A stretch of 64,000 nucleotides of DNA. Source: PALSA-1353 sp050014015. Lineage in GTDB: Bacteria > Planctomycetota > Phycisphaerae > Tepidisphaerales > Tepidisphaeraceae. Where the stretch lies: NCBI GenBank assembly GCA_050014015.1, contig JBEKEC010000021.1, positions 11,237-75,236 on the forward strand, read 5' to 3'. The notes beneath the pieces were generated by a model, which worked only from the letters and a program-made list of their open reading frames with translations, did no database searches and was not told the DNA's origin. A program made the translations under genes and the position numbers. Every line of letters starts with the position of its first letter. The stretch's first letter is position 1. Below are positions 16,807-24,414 of the stretch, one piece after another.

Positions 16807-18324
16807 TTATTCCTTCTTGCGCACCACGACGCTCGGTCCGGAGACTTCCCGGACGACGATTTCCGATCCGGCGGGAACGTATCCCGCTTCGCTGACGACG
16901 AAAGCGACGCGCACGTCGGAAATGACGGGATCGAAGAATTCCGCGGTTCCGCCGGGGAGCAGTTCTGAAGTGGCTTTGCCGACCGCGCCCAGCGGAGGCC
17001 AGTGATCGGACACCGGCACGGTCGCCGACGCATTGCCGGTCGTCGTCCTCAATATCAGCCGGTTCAGCACGGGCATCTTCGGCAAAAACTTGTTGAGCCA
17101 GAACCACAGGAATACCGACGACCCCATCGCCGCGGCGACCACGACGATCCCTTTTTCCATCAGCGGCCAGTTGGCATGGTTCGGCACGTACGTCGGTCCG
17201 TTCAGACCCGCGGGCACGAAGGTCATCACCAATCCGAATATCACCAGGATTCCGCCGGTGATTCCCGGAAATAAATGTCCCGGCAAAAGGATTTCCAGCG
17301 AGACCAAAGCCAGGCCCAGGAATATCACCAGGATTTCCCACCACTGCGCGTAGCCGGTCAAGAGCGGCACGCCGAGCATCAGCACCAGCGCGATCAGCCC
17401 GCAGACCTCGGCCACGCCGTGCCCCGGCGCGTGAAGCACGATGTACAGGCATTGCAAGAATACCACGATCAGAATGCCGCGGACCACGGCGCCGCTCAGG
17501 AATTCCACTGCCGCCTCCCCCCAGCCCGGAGTGAAGTCGGCCACGACGTCGTAATGGCGGGCCTGCGCCATCGACTCCAGCGTGGAGAATTTCGCGCTGG
17601 CCAGGGCGTATCGAACGGCCTGATCGCTGTCCACGGTCAGAAGCGCCTGGGCTCCAACAATGGGCACGGGCTCGCCCGGCACCGAGATCCATTTCTTTGT
17701 TGCGATTAGATCGGCGTATTCCTTTTCATCGACGAAGCGCCGATCGCCCTTGTCGTTCTGCACCCAATAGACGACGCGGGATACGTCCACCATGGCCGCG
17801 GCAAGCAACGGGTCGTGATGATTACGCAAGGCGCTCTCGTTGAAATCGAGCAGCACGGGCGCTTCGGCCTTGGCCCGCTCCGCGGCGGGCATTGATTCCA
17901 AACCCTCCGGCCCGAAAATAATCGGGGCGCAATCGCCCAGCGAAGCCGAATCGCTCACCACGATCTCATCACACGCCATCGCGATCATCGCCCCGGCCGA
18001 AATCGCCTTGTCCTGAATGTACGCGACGACGTGCAGATCGTCCTGCCGCTTGATGAAGCGAGAGATTTCCAAACCGCTGGTCAACAGGCCGCCGTAGGTA
18101 TCGACGTTCAGAATGACGACCTTGGCCCCAAGTTTCTTGGCATCGTCGAATCGGCGGAAGAGTTGATCGCGATTGTAATCGTCGATTTCTCCGGCAATGG
18201 TGATGACGACCGTTTTGCGATCCGACGCGGAGGCGTTGGTGGTTGGGCCGTCAGCGGCAAAGACAGGCCGCATCGCCAGGGCGAGAATACCGACAACGAT
18301 GCAGCATATGCCGGTGGGTTTCAT
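16807..18324 (-). CDS. NfeD-family membrane-bound ClpP-class serine protease
   Basis: 505 aa from the ATG at 18324, which begins a clean signal peptide (MKPTGICC, hydrophobic core, VFAADG); 15 more codons upstream would spoil it. Residues ~30-230 are a ClpP/crotonase-like protease: VVITIAGEIDDYN, VILNVDTYGG, and AISAGAMIAMACDEIV with the nucleophilic Ser. Several transmembrane helices follow (~260-400), and the C-terminus is an NfeD OB-fold domain. Long-form NfeD proteins sit in the cytoplasmic membrane, often with stomatin-like partners, and are thought to cut membrane proteins. No stomatin gene is adjacent here. The gene lies downstream of mntA-hepT and upstream of the GT2 gene on the same strand. 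Confidence 0.86.
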   Translation of the reverse strand: MKPTGICCIVVGILALAMRPVFAADGPTTNASASDRKTVVITIAGEIDDYNRDQLFRRFDDAKKLGAKVVILNVDTYGGLLTSGLEISRFIKRQDDLHVVAYIQDKAISAGAMIAMACDEIVVSDSASLGDCAPIIFGPEGLESMPAAERAKAEAPVLLDFNESALRNHHDPLLAAAMVDVSRVVYWVQNDKGDRRFVDEKEYADLIATKKWISVPGEPVPIVGAQALLTVDSDQAVRYALASAKFSTLESMAQARHYDVVADFTPGWGEAAVEFLSGAVVRGILIVVFLQCLYIVLHAPGHGVAEVCGLIALVLMLGVPLLTGYAQWWEILVIFLGLALVSLEILLPGHLFPGITGGILVIFGLVMTFVPAGLNGPTYVPNHANWPLMEKGIVVVAAAMGSSVFLWFWLNKFLPKMPVLNRLILRTTTGNASATVPVSDHWPPLGAVGKATSELLPGGTAEFFDPVISDVRVAFVVSEAGYVPAGSEIVVREVSGPSVVVRKKE

Positions 18325-18375
18325 GATTACATTGTACGTCAACGGCGGGGCGTTGACATCTAATTCCATCCTCCA

Positions 18376-18732
18376 TCACGCGCCCCTGTCATTTTCGGGC
18401 GGCAGGGAGGCAAGTATCGCCTGAATGTGAGGCTTCAGTGGGGGAACGTCATGGCGAGCGGTCTCGTAGACGCGAGACCAGTTTACCTCGAAATAGTTAT
18501 GCACCAGGACATGCCGCATGCCCGCGATCTTTTTCCACGGTATTGACGGATTCTGGTCCTTCAACGAGCTGGAAAGGCGCCATGCGGCTTCGCCAATGAT
18601 CTGGACGTGACGAAGCAGGTGAGAGCGGAGGAGTTTGTTACCGTCGAACTCGGCGTGCGATGCGGGCGTCGCGTCAATGACCTCGGTGATGCTTTCAAGG
18701 ATGTCATGCAGCAGCATGCGGTCTGGTCTCAT
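18376..18732 (-). CDS. hepT: HepT-like toxin (DUF86 RNase)
   Basis: 118 aa HEPN-family protein. The ribonuclease signature R-x4-H-x-Y appears as RHVLVHNYF near residue 76. The rest is alpha-helical (ILESITEVID, then HVQIIGEAAWRLS). In characterised MntA/HepT pairs HepT cuts RNA, and MntA silences it by attaching AMP residues to the motif Tyr. The start overlaps the stop of the MntA gene by ATGA, which is typical of this two-gene module. Both genes are ordinary length with motifs intact, so the pair is probably working. It could act as a stress or anti-phage system. Confidence 0.9.
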   Translation of the reverse strand: MRPDRMLLHDILESITEVIDATPASHAEFDGNKLLRSHLLRHVQIIGEAAWRLSSSLKDQNPSIPWKKIAGMRHVLVHNYFEVNWSRVYETARHDVPPLKPHIQAILASLPPENDRGA

Positions 18733-19022
18733 AGGGGGACCGCCTCCGCCAGGACGTGCTGGCGAAATCGAGGACGCATGCCATCCTCGTCGATCACGTC
18801 CACGCGCCTGCCCAACAAATCACGCAGATCCATCACCAGTCCGCCATGATCCAGCAGCGTCCGGCCAGGCTCGAAACGGACAATCAAGTCCACGTCCGAT
18901 GCTTCCGTCGCATCGCCACGGGCAATGGAGCCGAAGATGCGGACATCGGATGCTCCATATCGACGGGCGATTTCCAGGATCGCGCCGCGTTTCTGCTGAA
19001 GGGTTTGTCGCGTAATCGTCAT
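18729..19022 (-). CDS. mntA: MntA-like antitoxin, minimal nucleotidyltransferase
   Basis: 97 aa from the ATG at 19022; a TTG six codons earlier is less likely. The nucleotidyltransferase motif is IFGSIARGD followed by SDVDLIV, giving the metal-binding Asp pair, with RRVDVIDED supplying the third acidic residue. In known systems the protein AMPylates the HepT toxin and neutralises it. It is the first gene of the pair and diverges from the small conserved gene at 19073. A TATACT-like box in the 50 nt between the divergent starts may serve as a promoter, which I cannot assign to one direction. Confidence 0.9.
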   Translation of the reverse strand: MTITRQTLQQKRGAILEIARRYGASDVRIFGSIARGDATEASDVDLIVRFEPGRTLLDHGGLVMDLRDLLGRRVDVIDEDGMRPRFRQHVLAEAVPL

Positions 19023-19072
19023 ACGCCACCGCCTGACCAATGATATACTATTTGGATAGATAAGGAATGCGA

Positions 19073-19297
19073 ATGTTGCCCGGCAAACGAATTCGAAGAA
19101 ACCGCCTGGTGCGAACCGACCGATTTGTGGTGGTCGTCGAGGTCGAAGCGGTCATTCCTGATGCTGATACCAGCGAACCGTGCTACGAGCCGGAGACGGT
19201 GGAGCTTTTGCGCGAGGTGGAAGCTCGCGCCAAATTGGGCGATGTCGAGTGGTTGAAGCAGCACGGGAAGGTCTACACCGCATTGGATGCCGCTTAA
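19073..19297 (+). CDS. Small conserved hypothetical protein
   Basis: 74 aa. AAGGA six nt before the ATG at 19073 favours this start over the ATG at 19067, which touches the site. A basic N-terminus (PGKRIRRNRLVR) leads into VVEVEAVIPDADTSEPCYEPETVELLREVEARA and ends GDVEWLKQHGKVY. Short proteins with this 'EP(C)-EPETV-LLREV...GDVEWLK..G.VY' layout recur in planctomycetes and cyanobacteria, but I know of no function. It diverges from mntA and may be an accessory of that locus or independent of it. The stop is three nt from the convergent trpD stop. Confidence 0.65.
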   Translation: MLPGKRIRRNRLVRTDRFVVVVEVEAVIPDADTSEPCYEPETVELLREVEARAKLGDVEWLKQHGKVYTALDAA

Positions 19298-19300
19298 AAT

Positions 19301-20323
19301 TCACCCGGCATTCGATTCGGCGATCAATAATTCCAAAGCCTTAGCCGCCTTCCCCTCATCCAGGGATTTTCGAGCGATTTCCAATCCTTCGTTCAAATCC
19401 TTGGCCCTTTCGGCGACGACCATTGCGGCGGCGGCGTTGAGCAGAGCGATGTCGCGCTTCGGGCCGGGTTCCCGATTCAAAACGGAGGTCAATGCGTCGG
19501 CGGCCTCCTCGACGGTTGAGATTTGCAAATCCGACAGGCGGGCGTAGGGGATTGCGAAATCCTTGGGATCGAGCGTCCAGGTTTGGATATGGCCGTCGCG
19601 CAATTCGCTGATGCGGGTGGGGCCGAGGGTGGAGATTTCGTCGAGGCCGTCCTCGGCGTGAACGACCCAGGCTCGCCGGCTGCCAAGCTCGCGCAAGACG
19701 GCGGCCAGGCGGTCGGTCAACTCGGGGGCGAAAACGCCGAGCAATTGGTGCCTGGCCCGGCCGGGGTTGGTCAGCGGGCCCAGGAGGTTGAAGATCGTGG
19801 GAATGCCAAGCGCCTTGCGCGCGTCGGCGACGTGCTTCATGGCCGGGTGATGCGCCTGGGCGAAGGCGAAGCAGATGTTGGCGCGGTCCAGGCATCGGCG
19901 CAAATCGGCCGGCGGGATTTGAAGCTTGAGTCCGAGTTTTTCCAAAACGTCGGCCGCGCCGGAATGGCCGGAGGCGGCGCGATTGCCGTGCTTGACGACT
20001 TTGATTCCCGTGCCGGCGGCGATGAGCGCGGCGGCGGTGGAAATGTTAAACGTATGACGGATGTCCCCGCCGGTGCCGCAAGTGTCGAGGACGACGGCGA
20101 TTGAGCCGCAGTCGACCGGGATCACTTTTTCCCGCATGACGGTGGAAGCGCCGACCAATTCCTCCACGGTCGTACCCTTGGCGGCCAGTCCGACCAGCAG
20201 CCCGCCGATTTGCGCCTCCGCCGCCTGGCCGGACATGATGTGAATAAAGGCCCGGCGGGCCTCGTCGCGGGTGAGATCTTCGCGCCGACAGAGTTTCAGG
20301 AGAATGTCCCGGATGAAAGACAT
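19301..20323 (-). CDS. trpD: Anthranilate phosphoribosyltransferase
   Basis: 340 aa, full length. The enzyme joins anthranilate to phosphoribosyl pyrophosphate in tryptophan synthesis. Diagnostic motifs are DTCGTGGD, VKHGNRAASG, and the DGLDE pair that holds magnesium. GPLTNPGRARHQLLGV is also typical. The glycine-rich loop reads SGHSGAADVLEKLG in place of the commoner S-K-S-G-S-A-D, a mild variation. The gene starts 12 nt after galK on the same strand. No other trp gene is in the window, so the pathway is scattered. Confidence 0.95.
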   Translation of the reverse strand: MSFIRDILLKLCRREDLTRDEARRAFIHIMSGQAAEAQIGGLLVGLAAKGTTVEELVGASTVMREKVIPVDCGSIAVVLDTCGTGGDIRHTFNISTAAALIAAGTGIKVVKHGNRAASGHSGAADVLEKLGLKLQIPPADLRRCLDRANICFAFAQAHHPAMKHVADARKALGIPTIFNLLGPLTNPGRARHQLLGVFAPELTDRLAAVLRELGSRRAWVVHAEDGLDEISTLGPTRISELRDGHIQTWTLDPKDFAIPYARLSDLQISTVEEAADALTSVLNREPGPKRDIALLNAAAAMVVAERAKDLNEGLEIARKSLDEGKAAKALELLIAESNAG

Positions 20324-20335
20324 GGCTGGCCGGCG

Positions 20336-21508
20336 TTATTCAAGGACGGATGCGCCCGCGGTGGCGGTGGTCACGAAGACACTCGGCTGGCGGTCGAATT
20401 TCGCGGTGTAGGTCTTGTGCACGTGCTCGCTCAGGGCTTCGACGGATCGCGGCTGCACGAGGGCGACGATCGATCCGCCAAATCCGCCGCCCGTCATCCT
20501 CGCGCCGTAGACGCCCTTGATTTTCAACGCCTCTTCCACAAGGAAATCCAACTCGGCGCAGCTCACTTCGTAATCATCGCGCAGGGATTTGTGGCTCTTC
20601 ACCATCAACTCCCCGGCGTCGTCGTAACGCTGCAACAGGAGCTTCTGCGCCATCTGGATGGTGCGGAGGTTCTCGGAAACGACGTGCCGGCAGCGGCGAT
20701 AGACCACTTCGCTCATCCGGTCCTTGGCAACCTCCACCTGCTCCATGGTCACGTCGCGCAGCGCTTTAATTTCAGGATGATCGCGCTTGAGAACCGCGAC
20801 GCCCTCCTCGCACTGCTTTCGCCGCATGGCATATTCGCTGTCGCCCAGCTCGTGCCTGACCATGCTGTTGACGATGACAACCCGCAATTCCTTCTCTTCC
20901 AGCGGGACGAATTGCTTGTGGAGATCGCGGCAATCAAGCATCATGGCGTGGCCCGCGCGGGCGGCGGTGACGATCATCTGATCCATGATTCCGCAGGGAA
21001 CCTGGGCGTATTCATGCTCGGCCTTCTGGCAAATGAGCGCCAGGCGGTTCGGCTCGATTTCCAGCCCGGACAAAAGCAGAAGTGCGCGGGCGATCGAAAC
21101 CTCGATGGCCGCGCTGCTGGAAAGTCCGCCTCCGACCGGCAGCGAGTTGCCGATCAGCGCGTCCATGCCGCATAGGGGGATTCCGGCGGCGATCAATTCC
21201 GCGGCGACGCCGCGGGCGTAATTGCCCCACGTCGGCTTGCCGCGCTCGATCTTTTTCTGCAGCGAGAATTCCGCGAACTCGTTGGAATAGACCGTCGAGG
21301 CGATCTTGACGATTTCATCTTTGCGGCTTCGGCAGATGACCCTAATTTCCGGCTCGATGGCCATGGGGAAAACGAAGCCGTCGTTGTAATCCGTGTGTTC
21401 GCCGATGAGATTCACCCGTCCGGGTGCACGGACAACGCGAATCCTGGGGCTGGGGCCGAAGAGTTGGGTGAACCGATCCTTGAACTGCTGCATTTCATCC
21501 TGCTGCAT
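20336..21508 (-). CDS. galK: Galactokinase
   Basis: 390 aa from the ATG at 21508; an ATG five codons later (21493) has a slightly better ribosome site. GHMP-kinase signatures are all present: VRAPGRVNLIGEHTDYNDG near the N-terminus (the galactokinase signature), LPVGGGLSSSAAIEV (ATP loop) and ARMTGGGFGGSIVAL near the end. The Asp of CGIMDQM is the catalytic base. It phosphorylates galactose to galactose-1-phosphate in the Leloir pathway. It is followed after 12 nt by trpD with no evident metabolic link, so this looks like a chance operon. The sugar supply may connect with the polysaccharide genes elsewhere in the window. Confidence 0.95.
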   Translation of the reverse strand: MQQDEMQQFKDRFTQLFGPSPRIRVVRAPGRVNLIGEHTDYNDGFVFPMAIEPEIRVICRSRKDEIVKIASTVYSNEFAEFSLQKKIERGKPTWGNYARGVAAELIAAGIPLCGMDALIGNSLPVGGGLSSSAAIEVSIARALLLLSGLEIEPNRLALICQKAEHEYAQVPCGIMDQMIVTAARAGHAMMLDCRDLHKQFVPLEEKELRVVIVNSMVRHELGDSEYAMRRKQCEEGVAVLKRDHPEIKALRDVTMEQVEVAKDRMSEVVYRRCRHVVSENLRTIQMAQKLLLQRYDDAGELMVKSHKSLRDDYEVSCAELDFLVEEALKIKGVYGARMTGGGFGGSIVALVQPRSVEALSEHVHKTYTAKFDRQPSVFVTTATAGASVLE

Positions 21509-21639
21509 ATCCGCGACTCTAAAAGGATCGACAATGGGGGTCAAGGCGGCGGAGCGAACGGGCATGGCGGCGTGGTGGGAATTTGGGGGTTCTGATGGCT
21601 ATACTGGCGTTGTTGAATCAACCAAAGGAGCAGTGAATC

Positions 21640-22584
21640 ATGCCACGGCGGATTGCCCGGTTCATTCCATTGGTGGTTTTCCTGCTTGGATCATGCGTCC
21701 TCGGCGCCGAGCCGGCAACCCGGCCGGCGGCGCCGGAGTCGTTTCTGCGGTTCGCGGATGACGCGCATGGCGGTGGATCGCTGCAAACTGCCGATGTCGA
21801 GTTCCAAAACGCCGACGGCGTTGCCGTTGATCTTATCGGGGCGGTACACATTGGCGAGAAGAATTATTACGATTCGCTCAATCGCGAATTTCGCCGTTAC
21901 GACGCGGTGTTGTACGAACTGATTAAATCCAGGGACGTTCCCCCGCCGAGCCCTGGCGAGGGCGCCAGGAGCGACAGCGCCATCAGCCAGTTCCAGAGAA
22001 TTCTCAAGGATTCCCTGGAATTGGATTTCCAGCTCGACGACGTCGATTACGCGGCCCCGAATTTCGTCCATGCGGACCTGGACAAGGAAACGTTCGAAAA
22101 GATGCAGGAAGAGCGCGGCGAGACGTTTGAGATGATTTTCCTGCGCACGATCATGAAGGCGATGACCGATCCGCCGGTCCCGACGGGCGTGGATGCCGAG
22201 GACGCCGGCGACGACCTGATCGCGATGCTCACGCATCCGGACATGGAGCGGCAGATCAAGCTGGTCATCGCCCGCCAACTCGGGACGATCGACCTGTCGG
22301 CGATGGGGCTGGACGGTCCCGGCGGAAGCGTGCTGGTCACGGAACGCAACAAGGCCGCGCTGAAGGTCCTTTCCGAAGAACTGGGGAAGGGAAAGAAGAA
22401 AATCGCGATATTTTACGGCGCGGCCCACATGACCGACATGAGCAAACGCCTGGAAGCGATGGGATTTTCGCCGGTCCGGACGCGATGGAACGTGGCGTGG
22501 GATTTGACGATTCGCCCGGATCAGCCGTCGGCGATGGAAAGGCTGATACGCGGATTGCTTGACGCGGCGAATGAGAAGAACTAA
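21640..22584 (+). CDS. Exported TraB/PrgY-GumN-like protein
   Basis: 314 aa with AAAGGAG before the ATG and a signal peptide (MPRRIARF, hydrophobic, VLGAEP). The fold is suggested by the pair of motifs typical of the TraB/TIKI superfamily: VDLIGAVHIGEKNYYDSLN near residue 65, with its GxxHxGE core, and FYGAAHMTDMSKRLEAMGF near residue 265. Family members are putative metal-dependent proteases (TIKI) or pheromone-shutdown proteins, and the bacterial forms are mostly uncharacterised. It is alone on the plus strand between galK (divergent) and tmk, and a hairpin repeat follows its stop. Confidence 0.75.
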   Translation: MPRRIARFIPLVVFLLGSCVLGAEPATRPAAPESFLRFADDAHGGGSLQTADVEFQNADGVAVDLIGAVHIGEKNYYDSLNREFRRYDAVLYELIKSRDVPPPSPGEGARSDSAISQFQRILKDSLELDFQLDDVDYAAPNFVHADLDKETFEKMQEERGETFEMIFLRTIMKAMTDPPVPTGVDAEDAGDDLIAMLTHPDMERQIKLVIARQLGTIDLSAMGLDGPGGSVLVTERNKAALKVLSEELGKGKKKIAIFYGAAHMTDMSKRLEAMGFSPVRTRWNVAWDLTIRPDQPSAMERLIRGLLDAANEKN

Positions 22585-22588
22585 TGGT

Positions 22589-22681
22589 GAAATTCGAAAC
22601 TCGAATCCCGGCGCGCCGGGACAAACTCGAAGTCCAAAATTCGAATTTCGAATTTGATTCGTCATTAGAGTTTCGAATTTC
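22589..22681. repeat. Long hairpin repeat (TTCGAA-rich)
   Basis: A 14-nt arm at 22589-22602 pairs perfectly with 22668-22681. Inside lie a self-complementary GC block at 22607-22620 and repeated TTCGAA units. It fills the gap between the TraB-like gene and tmk, has no T-tract and resembles a REP-type mobile palindrome rather than a terminator. Confidence 0.75.
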
Positions 22682-22693
22682 GGCCTTTTCCCC

Positions 22694-23362
22694 ATGACTT
22701 CGCTTCGCGGCAAATTCATCGTGTTTGACGGCAACGAAGGATGCGGGAAGAGCACGCAGGCCCAGATGCTTCTGGCGGCGCTGGAGAAATCCGGCGTTCC
22801 GGCGATTCTCGTCCGCGATCCCGGCACCACGCGAATCGGAGAACTCATCCGAAGAATCCTGCTGGACCCGCAAAACACGGACATGTCGATGCGGTGCGAA
22901 ATGCTGCTGTACATGGCGGCCCGGGCGCAAATGATGAAGGAGATCGTCCAGCCCGCCCTCGACGAAGGCCGCGCGGTCATCAGCGACCGATTCATCTCCA
23001 GCACGCTGGCCTATCAGCTCGGCGGGGATGGGCTGACGGAATCGGATATTCTGGCCGTCGGTCAAATCGCCATCGACAAGCGCTGGCCGGACATGACGAT
23101 CATCCTCGATCTGCCCGTTGCCGAGAGCAACGCCCGCGCCCGCCCCAAGTTCACTCTTTTCCCCGAGGATCCGATCGCCGGCGCCGAAAAGGACCGCATT
23201 GAATTACGGTCGCTGGAATACCACGAAAAAGTGCGCGAGAATTATCTCCAGCAATCGAAGATCCATCGCGGCAATTATCGCGTCGTGGATGCCAGCCGCG
23301 ATTCCCAGCAGGTCCATGCGGAAGTGATGCGTTTGCTTTCTTCGCTGAAGCCGCGGTCATGA
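22694..23362 (+). CDS. tmk: Thymidylate kinase
   Basis: 222 aa. dTMP kinase makes dTDP for DNA synthesis. The P-loop is GNEGCGKST at residues ~13-21, RDPGTTRIGE carries the DPG motif that contacts substrate, and DRFISSTLAYQ supplies the substrate-binding Arg. The lid region contains Arg/Lys-poor RPKFTLFPEDP, so catalysis probably relies on P-loop arginines differently from the E. coli enzyme. Length is normal. The stop overlaps the start of holB by ATGA, a common replication-gene pairing. Confidence 0.94.
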   Translation: MTSLRGKFIVFDGNEGCGKSTQAQMLLAALEKSGVPAILVRDPGTTRIGELIRRILLDPQNTDMSMRCEMLLYMAARAQMMKEIVQPALDEGRAVISDRFISSTLAYQLGGDGLTESDILAVGQIAIDKRWPDMTIILDLPVAESNARARPKFTLFPEDPIAGAEKDRIELRSLEYHEKVRENYLQQSKIHRGNYRVVDASRDSQQVHAEVMRLLSSLKPRS

Positions 23363-24354
23363 ATCGACTCAAAGACATTTTCGGCCAGGAGGCGGTGATC
23401 GCGAATCTGCGTGGGGCGATGTCGGCGGACCGGCTGGGGCACGGGCTGATCTTTGCCGGGCCGGAAGGGGTGGGGAAGGCAACGTGTGCGGCCGCGCTGG
23501 CGGGGTTTTTTCTTTGCCAGAATCCTCAATCTGACGATGCATGCGGGAAATGCCCCAGTTGCCGGGGCATGACCGCGGGGATGCACCCGGATTATCATGT
23601 GATCACCAAGGAGCTGGCCCGGTTGTACGACAAAAGCGGGACCAGCAAGGCGACGCAGTTGTCGATCAACGTGATTCGGCACGACCTGGCCGAACCCGCG
23701 GGCCGGAAAACCGTCCTGGGACGTGGAAAAGTGTTTGTCGTGGAGCAGGCGGAGTTGATGACCGCCGCCGCCCAGAACGCGCTGCTGAAAACGCTCGAGG
23801 AGCCGGCCGGCAGGACCCTGATCGTGTTGCTCACCACGCATGGCAGCGAGCTGTTGCCAACGGTCCGCAGCCGTTGCCAGACCATTTGCTTCGCCCCATT
23901 GCCGACGGAATTGGTCATCAGGGAATTGAGGCGGCGGGGCGTGGATGCGGCGAGGGCGGCGACGGCGGCGGAATTGGCTGATGGATCGTTGGGCGTGGCG
24001 CTGCGGTGGATCGAGGACGGCATGCTCGCCTCGGCCGCGGCCGTGGCTGAATCCGTCGATTCGGCGCTTTCGGGCAGGGCGAACGATCTGGCCGATCTGC
24101 TCCGCAAGAGTGCCGATGCCTACGCGCAAAAGGTTTTGGAGCGGGATGAACTGGCGAGCAAGGATTCGGCCACGCGGAACGGGCTGGGGGCGTATCTGGG
24201 GATCGCCTCGAGGCGACTCCGGCGGCGGCTGGCCGATGCGGACGTGACGGACCGCGCCTGCGCCGCCATCGACGCGATCGCACGGGCGGAGAAGTATCTC
24301 GATGCCAACGTGAACCTGGCGATCGTGATGGAACAGTTGAGCGGCGCGGTTTGA
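23359..24354 (+). CDS. holB: DNA polymerase III delta' subunit (clamp-loader ATPase-like)
   Basis: 331 aa. It opens with MNRLKDIFGQEAVIANLRGA, standard for delta'. A Walker A-like GPEGVGKAT is present, then a zinc-type Cys cluster (CGKCPSC) before GMHPDYHVI, and FVVEQAELMTAAAQNALLKTLEEP, the delta'/gamma hallmark ending in the SRC motif (VRSRCQTICF). The protein helps load the sliding clamp. It is coupled to tmk by a 4-nt overlap. A perfect hairpin follows the stop, between this gene and the convergent GT41 gene. Confidence 0.93.
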   Translation: MNRLKDIFGQEAVIANLRGAMSADRLGHGLIFAGPEGVGKATCAAALAGFFLCQNPQSDDACGKCPSCRGMTAGMHPDYHVITKELARLYDKSGTSKATQLSINVIRHDLAEPAGRKTVLGRGKVFVVEQAELMTAAAQNALLKTLEEPAGRTLIVLLTTHGSELLPTVRSRCQTICFAPLPTELVIRELRRRGVDAARAATAAELADGSLGVALRWIEDGMLASAAAVAESVDSALSGRANDLADLLRKSADAYAQKVLERDELASKDSATRNGLGAYLGIASRRLRRRLADADVTDRACAAIDAIARAEKYLDANVNLAIVMEQLSGAV

Positions 24355-24366
24355 AGAGGGAGGAAA

Positions 24367-24414
24367 GGGGACATTCATGTTTTAGTCCCGGCGGCGGAAA
24401 ACATGAATGTCCCC
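24367..24414. repeat. Perfect 17-bp hairpin between convergent genes
   Basis: Arms 24367-24383 and 24398-24414 are exact reverse complements around a 14-nt loop. The hairpin lies 12 nt after the holB stop and touches the GT41 stop. It could halt transcription from both sides, though no strong U-tract is present, and it resembles the other hairpin repeats of the window. Confidence 0.7.
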
